This document shows, piece by piece, positions 19,462-27,009 of a DNA stretch of 64,000 nucleotides. The first letter of the stretch is position 1, and every line of letters begins with the position of its first letter. Source of the stretch: Agriotes lineatus (Eukaryota; Arthropoda; Insecta; Coleoptera; Elateridae). The notes under the pieces are model-generated. The model was given only the letters and a program-made list of their open reading frames with translations, was not told where the DNA came from and made no database searches. The stretch is taken from assembly GCA_940337035.1 (NCBI GenBank), contig CALNHX010000268.1, positions 310,001 to 374,000 of the forward strand. Direction: 5' to 3'. The position numbers were made by a program, and so were the translations under genes.

Positions 19462-20660
19462 TGAGTATTTTAAATATTGGAGAGCGAGTCCTCGTCGACA
19501 CTTCTATCATTAGCAATCAATTGCACACACATCAACCGTATACAAACCGTTTTGACTATAACGATGAAATTCGAATTCCAATTCCCGAAGATATGTCAAC
19601 TCTTCCCGGCCTGAGCTATCTGTACCTAGAGGGAAAGTTGCGGAAGGAAAACGGTGAAGTTACAACGGCTAAATTCCTTAACAATGGTTTGGCTCACTTA
19701 TTTAGCGAAATCCGATACGAAATCAATGGCGTCGTTGTCGACTCTGTCACCAAACCTGGTATTACGTCTACTCTTAAGGGATATGTGTCCTACAGTTCCG
19801 CTGACGTTAAAAAGCTTCAAAATGCAGGTTGGTTTGCCGGCGGCGACCCTGCCATTACCGATCAGGAAGGTAACTTTAGTGCCTGCATACCGTTGAGAAT
19901 GCTGTTAGGATTCGCCGAAGATTATGGTAAAGTTATACTTAACATCCGACAAGAACTCGTATTAATTCGCAGCAATACCGATGCCGACGCCGTATTCAGT
20001 GCTACCGTAGGGGAGACGGCTAAAGTTACGATTGACAAACTATATTGGAAGGTTCCTCATATCACTCCAGGTCTTGCTCAAGAATTAGCCCTGACCAAAT
20101 ACATCGATAAAAATATTGACACTCAAGTCGCATTTCGCAGCTGGCAGCTTCATATCATACCCGGTGTTCATGCTGTGACTCAACATTCTCACGCTATCGC
20201 TACAAGCACAAAATTACAAACCCCCAGATATGTCATCGTAGGGTTTCAATCAGGTCGTTCGGGGCTAATCGCTAAGGACAATGCTAATTTCGATAAAATT
20301 GGTCTTACTAATTTCCGAGTTTATCTAAACACCGAACGATTCCCATACGACAATTTACATAACAATTATGCACTCAATCATTACGCAACATTATACGACA
20401 TGTATTCCAAGTTTCAATCATCTTATTATAGCAAAATCGATGAGCCCTTCTTCTCCCGCCATGACTTTGCAGACAAGGCGCCCATTGTTGTAATCGATTG
20501 TTCCCATCAAAAAGACTACCTTCATGCAAACGCTGTCGTTTTTCGTGTTGAATTTGAAACTTCCGCTAACGTGCCAGCCAACACAACTGCGTATTGTCTC
20601 GTTCTTCACGATCGGGTTTTTACTTACAACGCATTGTCAAAAGCAGTTAAACAACTGTAA
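19461..20660 (+). CDS. Major capsid protein (double jelly roll)
   Basis: A 399-aa protein matching Polinton/adintovirus hexon-like proteins in length, start (MSILNIGERVLVDTSI) and features: LFSEIRYEINGVVVDS (about 80-95), a GAxx/loop region, VPHITPG (about 200) and a C-terminal YCLVLHDRVFTYN. It would assemble as trimers forming the icosahedral shell. Its ATG overlaps the stop of the 51-aa gene in TAATG. The frame is intact and no catalytic or assembly damage is visible. Confidence 0.92.
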   Translation: MSILNIGERVLVDTSIISNQLHTHQPYTNRFDYNDEIRIPIPEDMSTLPGLSYLYLEGKLRKENGEVTTAKFLNNGLAHLFSEIRYEINGVVVDSVTKPGITSTLKGYVSYSSADVKKLQNAGWFAGGDPAITDQEGNFSACIPLRMLLGFAEDYGKVILNIRQELVLIRSNTDADAVFSATVGETAKVTIDKLYWKVPHITPGLAQELALTKYIDKNIDTQVAFRSWQLHIIPGVHAVTQHSHAIATSTKLQTPRYVIVGFQSGRSGLIAKDNANFDKIGLTNFRVYLNTERFPYDNLHNNYALNHYATLYDMYSKFQSSYYSKIDEPFFSRHDFADKAPIVVIDCSHQKDYLHANAVVFRVEFETSANVPANTTAYCLVLHDRVFTYNALSKAVKQL

Positions 20661-20709
20661 TTTCGCAAAAATACTTCAGTTGCACCTCGACTTTTAGCGT
20701 AACTAGACC

Positions 20710-21177
20710 ATGCTCTCTATACCTAATACGATGAAGATCATTATCGATATTCAAGGTTTTAAGACGTCCGATAAGCACTTTACCCCAAAAGAATTGGCCT
20801 CCTACGACGGTACCTCAGTATCTCACCACATTTTTAAACCCCCTTTCGCCCTCCATTCCTTAACACCTCATTTACAACAACAAGCCCACTGGGTAATGAC
20901 TAATCACCATTGCATCGACTGGAATGAGGGATTTACTCCAGCATACATGTTTCCTGCAATCTTACGACGTCTTCTGCAAGGTGTCACCGAAATATATGTG
21001 AAAGGTCGAGAAAAGGCAACTTTTCTACGCCGCTTTACTACCATCCCAATCATCGAAGTGGAAGAAAGACCGGCCCTCACCCCATCACAACCCGCTTGTT
21101 TATATCATTCCAAACCGATTTGTTATTGCGCTTTATCTAACGTGTATCATATTTATAATCACTACATAATGGAATAA
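20710..21177 (+). CDS. Conserved Polinton protein, RNase H/exonuclease-like (putative)
   Basis: A 155-aa protein of a family common in insect Polintons. Key features are IIIDIQGFK near the N terminus (residues 9-17), IFKPPF (about 41), WVMTNHHCIDW (about 61-71) and IYVKGREKATFL (about 94-105). These look like the aspartate/histidine motifs of an RNase H-fold nuclease, though some acidic residues expected of an active exonuclease are not obvious, so activity is uncertain. The C terminus is rich in Tyr, Cys and His. AATAAA at 21173-21178 overlaps the stop and ends the rightward capsid block. Confidence 0.75.
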   Translation: MLSIPNTMKIIIDIQGFKTSDKHFTPKELASYDGTSVSHHIFKPPFALHSLTPHLQQQAHWVMTNHHCIDWNEGFTPAYMFPAILRRLLQGVTEIYVKGREKATFLRRFTTIPIIEVEERPALTPSQPACLYHSKPICYCALSNVYHIYNHYIME

Positions 21178-21208
21178 AACAATCTTTTTAATTTTTATTG
21201 TTTTTATT
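21173..21208. terminator. Convergent polyadenylation signals
   Basis: AATAAA on the plus strand at 21173-21178 serves the capsid block. Two AATAAA on the minus strand (plus-strand TTTATT at 21194-21199 and 21203-21208) serve the leftward block that comes from 22.4 kb. Confidence 0.7.
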
Positions 21209-21248
21209 TGTTTACAATATATACCGTTTAACTACACGGATTAAACAT

Positions 21249-21473
21249 CTACGTACTAGTGGAAAAGCGCTCTACATAAATTGTTCGCCTATGTTCGGCG
21301 CACAAGACGTCTCGCAGTACTTCATCCATAGTAAGTATCCTCCGATGGAACCGCAACCTATCCACAGCTTCTCGTTCCCACCGTCCTCTCCGAGCTTCTC
21401 GAAACGCATACGTCCACGTATGCAAATTGTACATCTTATTCTTCGAGTCGTCAAACTGCACGCTCTTCTTCAT
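21249..21473 (-). CDS. Small basic protein of unknown function
   Basis: A 74-aa frame from an ATG at 21473 that overlaps the end of the 110-aa gene by 23 bases. The product starts MKKSVQFDDSKNK and is rich in arginine (about one in six). No family recognised. It is the last frame of the leftward block, about 40 bases before the polyadenylation signals. A shorter overlapping frame exists in another phase, so this call rests on position and composition only. Confidence 0.4.
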   Translation of the reverse strand: MKKSVQFDDSKNKMYNLHTWTYAFREARRGRWEREAVDRLRFHRRILTMDEVLRDVLCAEHRRTIYVERFSTST

Positions 21474-21783
21474 TTTCCTTCCTCTCTATAAAGGCTTTTA
21501 CTTCACACATATGCCATTTTAGGCCAAGACTATCCATTAAATCTACAAGGAGGCCTTCATTTATGGCTCCGTCTAAAAATAGTTGACCGACAGCTGCACC
21601 GTTTTTGTACTGTTTTTCTTTTTTATACAACTCTTCGTCACTGAATCCGGAACGTCCTAACCCATATACGACTTCGTGCGACGCTTCGAAAGCTAAATCC
21701 TTTAACGAACTCACTAATCGTTCAACCGCACTAGGTACGTCTCTTGCAGCCGGTCGAGCAGCCTCTCTATAATTCATCCACAT
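21451..21783 (-). CDS. Unknown 110-aa Polinton protein
   Basis: The ATG at 21783 comes two bases after the stop of the 220-aa gene. The product starts MWMNYREAARPAARD, continues with a predicted helical region around VERLVSSLKDLAFEASHE, a GRSGFSDEELYKKEKQYKNG segment and an acidic-basic tail. The open frame extends upstream to another ATG at 21873, but that portion lies inside the 220-aa gene. Function unknown; the spacing suggests translation coupled to its upstream neighbour. Confidence 0.6.
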   Translation of the reverse strand: MWMNYREAARPAARDVPSAVERLVSSLKDLAFEASHEVVYGLGRSGFSDEELYKKEKQYKNGAAVGQLFLDGAINEGLLVDLMDSLGLKWHMCEVKAFIERKENEEERAV

Positions 21784-21785
21784 GA

Positions 21786-22448
21786 CTACACTGCCAACTG
21801 ACGACTCAGGGCTTCCACTTCGATGTCGCACTTTACCATAGAACTTGCGAACGTTAGCACTTCCACCATACACGCAGTCTTTTCAGAGTTCTCCTCCAGC
21901 TGATCCACTACAGACCATACATTTACTAAACAGTCTCCACAAAGGTTTGCTACACCCTTCACTATTTCTTTATAGAAACTCTCAAAGTGTAACGCTTTTA
22001 ATTGTGCGAATCGCGCTTCCACGAGTTTCTGCAAGCGCCACAATTCTTCTACAGTTTCGCTCGCTAAACGCACCTCTGACAAGCCCACTTCCTCCAATTT
22101 GATTATTTTCCTTGTCTGGATCGCTTCAAATACAATGCTCTTCTTCCCTATTTCCAGAGCTGGCCACTCACCGTCGAGAGAATAGAAGTAGTTGGAAATC
22201 ACTCCCTGATTTGCAATCAGGGCTGTCCACTCCCATTCATTTAACTGCACCCAGTCATTTTTGGCACCCCGTATTATAATACTTGGGTTAAATTGCGAAC
22301 TCCAATCAAACCCTACACTCACGTACTTAGAACTTGATTTATTTAATTTGTACGTCCTACTATTCAGAAGTTCTGGACAGAACAGTGGTTGCGGCTTTCG
22401 TGCTTTATTACTCTGAACTACCTCGATAGCTTTCAACAAGGCTTCCAT
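21786..22448 (-). CDS. Conserved Polinton protein of unknown function, right paralogue
   Basis: A 220-aa protein related to the 222-aa plus-strand gene at 4368-5036 along its length: LNKSSSKYVSVGF against LNKSRNKSVSLGL, the EWEW/EGEW block near residue 75-80, VEELWRLQKLVEARF against VAELWGLLPLLESKA, and FESFYKEIV against FEQFYSSIL. Identity by eye is perhaps one quarter, so the duplication is old. It heads a leftward three-gene block. The two copies sit near opposite ends of the element and point inward. Confidence 0.82.
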   Translation of the reverse strand: MEALLKAIEVVQSNKARKPQPLFCPELLNSRTYKLNKSSSKYVSVGFDWSSQFNPSIIIRGAKNDWVQLNEWEWTALIANQGVISNYFYSLDGEWPALEIGKKSIVFEAIQTRKIIKLEEVGLSEVRLASETVEELWRLQKLVEARFAQLKALHFESFYKEIVKGVANLCGDCLVNVWSVVDQLEENSEKTACMVEVLTFASSMVKCDIEVEALSRQLAV

Positions 22449-22565
22449 TTCTGCACGACTATCGGATGCTACTACCCTTGCAGACTCTTCTACGCGCTTT
22501 TATTTTCACATTTCCAAGGTTATATGTGGTAGGAGGTGAGCGTAAACGCAACCTTGAAGTCATGT

Positions 22566-22964
22566 TTACTGCACTACCTTTTTGGAATCAACAATTATGG
22601 GAACCTTGAGTTGAAATTCCACATATAACATATTTGGCTTGACTGCCCAAAATTTTAGCATATCACCCCTTTTTAATGTCATCCCAATCATTTCGCGAAA
22701 GTTATATGACCCCAACTTGTTGATATAAATTTCGGTATTTTCGGGATAAAGTAAGACGTTTGTTATTTCAGCTTCACGGAAGGGAATAGTATATTCGATG
22801 TCACCATGCGGTAGGATGTACCATCTATCATAATTGACGGCAATGGATACTAGTTGTAAATCTCGTTCATAATATAAAGGCTCGCTTAGCTCTTCAACCA
22901 CAAACACCTGCGGGTGTGACGTGGAATTCGCATGCATATGTTTGCCAAATTTATCGATAGGCAT
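22566..22964 (-). CDS. Conserved Polinton protein starting MPIDKFGKH, second paralogue
   Basis: A 132-aa protein sharing its N terminus and its GMTLKRGDMLKF...VPIIVDS C terminus with the 131-aa gene at 14772-15167. A minus-strand TATA (23012-23020) followed by TTCAGT at 22997-22988 provides a promoter of its own. Beta-rich, without cysteines, no family named. Having two such genes may mean two forms of one capsid component or a host-interaction protein, which is inference. Confidence 0.8.
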   Translation of the reverse strand: MPIDKFGKHMHANSTSHPQVFVVEELSEPLYYERDLQLVSIAVNYDRWYILPHGDIEYTIPFREAEITNVLLYPENTEIYINKLGSYNFREMIGMTLKRGDMLKFWAVKPNMLYVEFQLKVPIIVDSKKVVQ

Positions 22965-23084
22965 TGCTCAAGCGTCGAACTGGATATGAATACTGAAATC
23001 GTGGGCTTCTACTTATAAAATATCAATAATCATAGACGTCGCTAGGAGTGCAATAAAAACACAGACACCTTTATATACATATAT

Positions 23085-23396
23085 TTAATTAAACCAACAA
23101 TAAGTAATATATACTACATCCCCATCTGCTAGCCGAGCGAGAAAGCGCTGGATGGGGACCTCTACATGCCGCCGCCACCACAGGAATGGGTCACCCTCGT
23201 ATGTGGTGGGTAGCGTCCTCAGGAGGGTCGACTGCCATAGGCGCTCGCTTCCAAGACTCATGGAATAGTCTATTGTTACGGCAGCCTGGAGTTGACGAGC
23301 TGATGGAGGTCTCGGTTCGGAGGTGATGAAGTATTCAAACTCCTTGTAAAATGTAGGAGCATCTTCAAAGAGCGCATCAACAACAATATCAGGCAT
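23085..23396 (-). CDS. Small protein of unknown function, one of a divergent paralogous pair
   Basis: A 103-aa protein (start MPDIVVDALFEDAP). It shares with the plus-strand 97-aa gene at 23565-23858 the segments F-x-FYKEF, LQAAVT-x-YSMSL, LLRT-P, WWR near residue 72 and a VYITYCW C terminus (VTYITYTW in the other). A TATATAAAGCG lies upstream on the minus strand at about 23440. The two are divergently transcribed from a 170-bp gap. Function unknown. Confidence 0.75.
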   Translation of the reverse strand: MPDIVVDALFEDAPTFYKEFEYFITSEPRPPSARQLQAAVTIDYSMSLGSERLWQSTLLRTLPTTYEGDPFLWWRRHVEVPIQRFLARLADGDVVYITYCWFN

Positions 23397-23564
23397 GATG
23401 ACTGGTAGCCGTGGTGGAAAAACGTTACGCTTTATATGTGAATCTCAAGGTAAGACCCTTGACCTTCTACGTTCCCATCCTTGACTACGCTCCTATATTA
23501 AGTTGCCTGTTTTCTGTAACAGTCATCATAATCCTCCAGCACCTACCATAATCATCAAGCAGCT

Positions 23565-23858
23565 ATGGCAACTAACTTTAAGAATGCAGAACAATTTTAC
23601 CGTCATTTTCGCCGGTTTTTGGCTAGTTGCCCTCCAGCATCCTCTCAACGGTCTCTCCAGGCAGTGGTCACAATGGAGTACCCCTTGAACCTACAAGGAG
23701 AGACCCTAGCGGAGACGACCACCTTACGGACGTGGCCTGCAGTCTTCGACGGATCGTCAGCTGTGTGGTGGCAGACCAACATCTTCAAGCCAGTGGACCG
23801 GTACCTAGGCCTACTGGAGGATGGGGAAGTTACATATATAACTTATACTTGGAAATAA
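23565..23858 (+). CDS. Small protein of unknown function, partner of the divergent paralogous pair
   Basis: A 97-aa protein (start MATNFKNAEQFYRHF) with conserved SLQAVVTMEYPLNL, TLRTWP, VWWQ and GEVTYITYTW, matching the 103-aa minus-strand gene from end to end. Both end with the same YITYxW strand. AATAAA overlaps the stop at about 23856. The inverted arrangement suggests a tandem-inverted gene duplication. No family recognised. Confidence 0.75.
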   Translation: MATNFKNAEQFYRHFRRFLASCPPASSQRSLQAVVTMEYPLNLQGETLAETTTLRTWPAVFDGSSAVWWQTNIFKPVDRYLGLLEDGEVTYITYTWK

Positions 23859-23928
23859 ATAAATATATTTAGAAATATTTCTGTGGTTTTATTTTAAAGT
23901 TTCGAGATTGTGACCTTGAATTGTAGAA

Positions 23929-23934
23929 TATAAA
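23929..23934 (+). promoter_or_regulatory. TATA box of the BIR gene
   Basis: TATAAA lies 35 bases before the ATG at 23969; the start site is probably near 23955. Confidence 0.5.
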
Positions 23935-23968
23935 ACTTTCACAAACGTGTGCGTAGTTAGTTGCCATC

Positions 23969-24349
23969 ATGAGCTCAGAACCTCGACATCCAGAATTTGG
24001 GAGCTACTCCAAACGGCTACGAACATTCGGCGATTGGAGTCGAGGTCAAACTCCAGAATCGCTAGCAGGTGCCGGTTTCTTTTGCATCAGCGACACGATT
24101 AATTGCGTACAGTGTTTCCACTGCGGAGTTCAAATTTCTGGCTGGGAGCGCAATGACAAACCCCTATCTGAACACCTCCGTTGGTCACCCAACTGCAAAA
24201 TTGCCAAGGTCTACCAGCAAATACAAACCATCGAAGACTTGACTTATCAACTTTTCGATGCGTTGCATTTATCCCGAGGAGTAGATGTGGCTGGCAACAA
24301 TGGAACGGGTGTAGCCGACAAAACAAAAGGTTGCTGTTGTCATAAGTGA
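23969..24349 (+). CDS. Single-BIR inhibitor-of-apoptosis-like protein
   Basis: A 126-aa protein with one complete BIR domain (about residues 15-80): R-x-TFGDW, AGFFC, and zinc ligands C49, C52, H69 and C76 in the order CFHC, H, C. BIR proteins bind caspases or their activators and block cell death. No RING is present, unlike most baculovirus IAPs. The tail ends in GCCCHK, a cysteine cluster that could be lipid-modified. Capture from an insect host is the likely origin. Its TGA overlaps the ATG of the next gene (TGATG). Confidence 0.88.
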   Translation: MSSEPRHPEFGSYSKRLRTFGDWSRGQTPESLAGAGFFCISDTINCVQCFHCGVQISGWERNDKPLSEHLRWSPNCKIAKVYQQIQTIEDLTYQLFDALHLSRGVDVAGNNGTGVADKTKGCCCHK

Positions 24350-24825
24350 TGCAAAGTGCGGCGCCAAACCATTCACTAGTTGCCATCGACTTGTTGAACA
24401 TGCTACCAATACAATTTTTGGTTGCTCTCGCTGCAGTTCATGATGGGATTCTCTACGTCCTTCAACCGCCGCGGTGCAGTTCAGCTTCTTTCGCCTACAA
24501 TGATGGAGTGCACAACGTGACGTGGCGTAAAATGGATACCAGTTCCTTGACAACTATTTCCGTTTTTAAAATACAAGTGAACAACTTTACTGAACATAAC
24601 GTTTTAACGTTCAAGATAAAATACCATTTCCCTTCATATGCGGTAGATACGAATTGGCAAACGATTTTGCTAAAAAATAAACCTGATGTCTTGAAGAAGC
24701 TGCTCTCGCCCGCGGATAATTCCTGCTGTATATCTACTATTGTTTTAAGCACTATTTTATTCGCTCTAATGTGTATGTCTGTAACGTATTTCTTAATCTG
24801 TTGGTATTATAATCATTTAGTCTAG
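24349..24825 (+). CDS. Membrane protein coupled to the BIR gene, unknown function
   Basis: About 158 aa from the ATG that shares one base with the BIR stop. A hydrophobic N-terminal stretch (LLNMLPIQFLVALAA) looks like a signal peptide or anchor. An ectodomain of about 90 residues contains two N-x-S/T sites (HNVTW, VNNFT). A strong C-terminal membrane segment (IVLSTILFALMCMSVTYFL) and a short tail follow. The layout is type I single-pass. No family recognised. Pairing with an apoptosis inhibitor suggests a host-interaction role, which is inference. Confidence 0.65.
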   Translation: MQSAAPNHSLVAIDLLNMLPIQFLVALAAVHDGILYVLQPPRCSSASFAYNDGVHNVTWRKMDTSSLTTISVFKIQVNNFTEHNVLTFKIKYHFPSYAVDTNWQTILLKNKPDVLKKLLSPADNSCCISTIVLSTILFALMCMSVTYFLICWYYNHLV

Positions 24826-24938
24826 CCACTACTGTAATTACTCTTTGTATGTGCATCTTAAATATAACTTTTTTATTAAATTATGTGTATCTTTCACTCT
24901 ACGAAGGTACTCTGGATGAGTAACCAAATATTCTATCC
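24826..24938. other. Short spacer with a polyadenylation-like signal
   Basis: Contains ATTAAA near 24878 after the membrane-protein gene; otherwise nothing recognisable. Confidence 0.4.
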
Positions 24939-25023
24939 GACTCGATGGTCTAGAGGTAAAGATACCCTCGGCTGCAGATTGCAGATATACAGGGAGACCT
25001 AGGTTCGAATCCTAGTCGAGTCA
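24939..25023 (+). tRNA. tRNA-like RNA with an expanded anticodon arm
   Basis: Acceptor strands GACTCGA and TCGAGTC pair perfectly over 7 bases with discriminator A. A D arm (GTCT/AGAT with loop AGAGGTAA) and a T arm (CTAGG-TTCGAAT-CCTAG) are canonical. The Pol III A box TGGTCTAGAGG and B box GGTTCGAATCC are intact. The anticodon arm is odd: only CCCT/AGGG pairs, and the loop is about 22 bases with an internal CTGCA/TGCAG hairpin. No standard U33-anticodon position can be assigned, so it is either an intron-containing tRNA that I cannot read or a tRNA mimic. It lies inside the Polinton near the right end. Confidence 0.65.
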
Positions 25024-25030
25024 TAATTTA

Positions 25031-25072
25031 GACATGAAGTATCCTAGGCGTTTACTTCATGCCTAATTTTTT
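25031..25072 (+). ncRNA. Hairpin and T6 Pol III terminator after the tRNA-like RNA
   Basis: CATGAAGTA (25033-25041) pairs with TACTTCATG (25053-25061), an 11-base loop between. Six T follow at 25067-25072, the first T run able to stop Pol III after the tRNA-like unit. The primary transcript would thus be tRNA-like plus hairpin, about 130 nt. Confidence 0.45.
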
Positions 25073-25189
25073 AAATAAATATGTTAAGCGCAGTCTGTTC
25101 TAAGCACTACTTAGCTCTTTCTATGCCCTTGGCCGTAAACGCGATCTTGACCTTGAATTTTTTTAAAGTAGCCTCAACCTCGAACGCGG

Positions 25190-25359
25190 GTTTGACCTTG
25201 AACGTGGCCTCGCTCCGAACGTGGCCTCGCTTCGAACATGACCTTGGGCTTGCACGTGGCCTCGCCTTGCATGTGACCTTGGGCTTGAACGTGGCCTTGG
25301 CCTTGAACTCAAGGCCAAGTGGTGGGGGGAGGTTCCAGAACCATCCACTTCCCTCTACT
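25190..25359 (-). repeat. Right terminal inverted repeat of the Polinton
   Basis: Reverse complement of the left end, identical over the outer 107 bases and then related through 35-bp and shorter units with different copy number. Its last bases CTCTACT end at 25359; the next base belongs to the BEL retrotransposon. The outermost bases supply a stop codon (25355-25357) to the BEL reading frame that runs into it from the right. Confidence 0.92.
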
Positions 25360-26470
25360 GAGCTGCTGTAGAAGTTTCAACGATTTGTTCGTGGCCTGCA
25401 ATTTCCTTTCCTTTCTGTCCATCGACTTTGTGAATGAGAACTTCCTGAATGGGAACTTCGTGGATGCGGACTTCATGAACGAGGATTTCGTGAGTGAGGA
25501 CTTCGGAGGTTCCATGCACTTGGTGAATTTCTTGTGGATGAGAAGATGCTACCTTTTCACATTCGATGATAACAGGATGTTGAACTTCCGTATTCTTTAT
25601 ATTGGCAGCTGCGATTGCTTCTTCTTCCGCTGTAGGATCGGTTGTTAATATTTTCTTCACCTGCTGGATTGTTTGCTTGTCATTGGTAGGTGAACTTCGG
25701 AACTGACCACAGCTTTTGATGTAGTGACCTCCATGATTAAGACTTTCGGAAGCTTCGATTTTCTGCGGTCTTTCCTGTACTAATTCTGTGAATTTCTTTT
25801 CACGTACCTGATATTTTGGGGAAAGTGTTCTTTGTGTGGGTACTTCTTCTGTGTCCCAGAATTTCTGCAACTGATATTCTTCTCCAATTTTGGCAACCAT
25901 GGTGTTGACTTTAATGCTGTCGTTATGCTGTCTTCCAATGGTTCCAGATAATACCCAACCCAGTTTGGTATTTTGTCCCAAGATGCCATCCTTTGTTCTA
26001 GTGATTCCTTCTAGAATTATTTTTGAATATTCTTCAGCGCCTAGAATTATATCTATAGGACCGTGTCGGTTGAAGGTTGGATCGGCGATGAAGGTATTGC
26101 TCCAGGAATCTATATTTATGTTTGGGATGGGGGATGAAGGCATGGTTTTGGTAAGTTTAGGAAGTATTAGTAAATTGACAGGTAGGGAAAAGTTACTTGA
26201 AAATCTAGGTGTGATTAAACCTGAGATTTTCCATTTGGCAATTTTTGGCTCGCTGTTCCCGATTCCTGTGATTTCAGCTCGAACCTTGGTCCTGGGTAAC
26301 CCCAATAATTCGGCTGATGCTTCCGTGATAAACGACCCCTGAGACCCGGGATCTATTAATACTCGTAGTAGATGAGTCATCCCGGATGCTGCCTTTACTT
26401 GAACCATTGCTGTGGCAAGTAGAACTTGGCTCTCCTGTGCGTCTACATTGGCGGTGATGATGTCCGACTT
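25360..26470 (-). pseudogene. BEL/Pao protease and pol start, truncated
   Basis: The aspartic protease has LLRVLIDPGSQGSFI (active site DPGSQ) and the family-typical LLGLPRTKVRAEI and IDIILGAEEY motifs. The FW-x-x-EEVP sequence typical of the linker into RT follows. After this the frame jumps into a sequence like the gag zinc-knuckle region (ERPQK...GGHYIKSCGQF) that has lost its first cysteine pair. It then passes into EVLTHEILVHEV-type short repeats and ends at a stop supplied by the Polinton TIR. A recombined or degraded copy. Confidence 0.8.
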
Positions 26471-27009
26471 GGGTCTAGGACATTTCGCCGTCGCCATTTC
26501 GCCGTCGCCGTTTCGCCGTCGCCGTTTCGCCGTCGCCATTTCACCGTCTGCCATTTCGCCGTCGCCACTTCGCCGCCGACCACTTCGCCGTCGCCGTTTC
26601 GCCGTCGACCATTTCGCCGTCAACTTGAAAGCGGAACAAAGATCGTGCTGCCAAATAATTATACTTTAATTTATTTTTATACTTTAATGTAATGCAACCT
26701 TCACTTTATTTATTTGGACATTAATTTGTTTGCTTATAAACTATCATCTTTGTTAACTTAATAATATAACTTAATAATATACTAATTGTACTCCGTTGCC
26801 GGAAGAAAATGCATAATAAGTTTAATAATTTCTATTGTACTTAAACAGCAAGTATACAGTAATATTTAAATTGTAAAGTCACATATATACAGAGTGGTTC
26901 AAATTTATTTCGGGAAACTTTAGGAATACACAGAACACTTCAAAATAAAGCGGAAAACGTTAATCAACTTATATCGAAAACGTATAATAAGCGAGATGTA
27001 AGACGTTGA

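Larger units (their letters stand above)
4110..25359 (+). mobile_element. Polinton/Maverick (adintovirus-like) element, apparently complete
   Basis: Both ends start with the inverted sequence AGTAGAGGGAAGTGG. Between them lie all Polinton hallmark genes: protein-primed-type family B DNA polymerase, retroviral-like integrase with chromodomain, FtsK/A32-type packaging ATPase, adenain-like protease, penton and double-jelly-roll major capsid protein. At 21.25 kb it is near the upper end of the usual 15-20 kb range, the excess coming from repeats in the left arm. All core frames are uninterrupted. A normal Polinton has a 6-bp target duplication, but here the flanks are CATATG on the left and GAGCTG on the right, so none is visible. 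The set of genes equals that of adintoviruses, and the copy could be an integrated virus as well as a transposon. Confidence 0.95.

Noticed and set aside
26412..26692. Plus-strand frames of SPSPFRRRRFAV type
   Set aside because: Produced by the 14-bp minisatellite at the left end of the foldback-like element.
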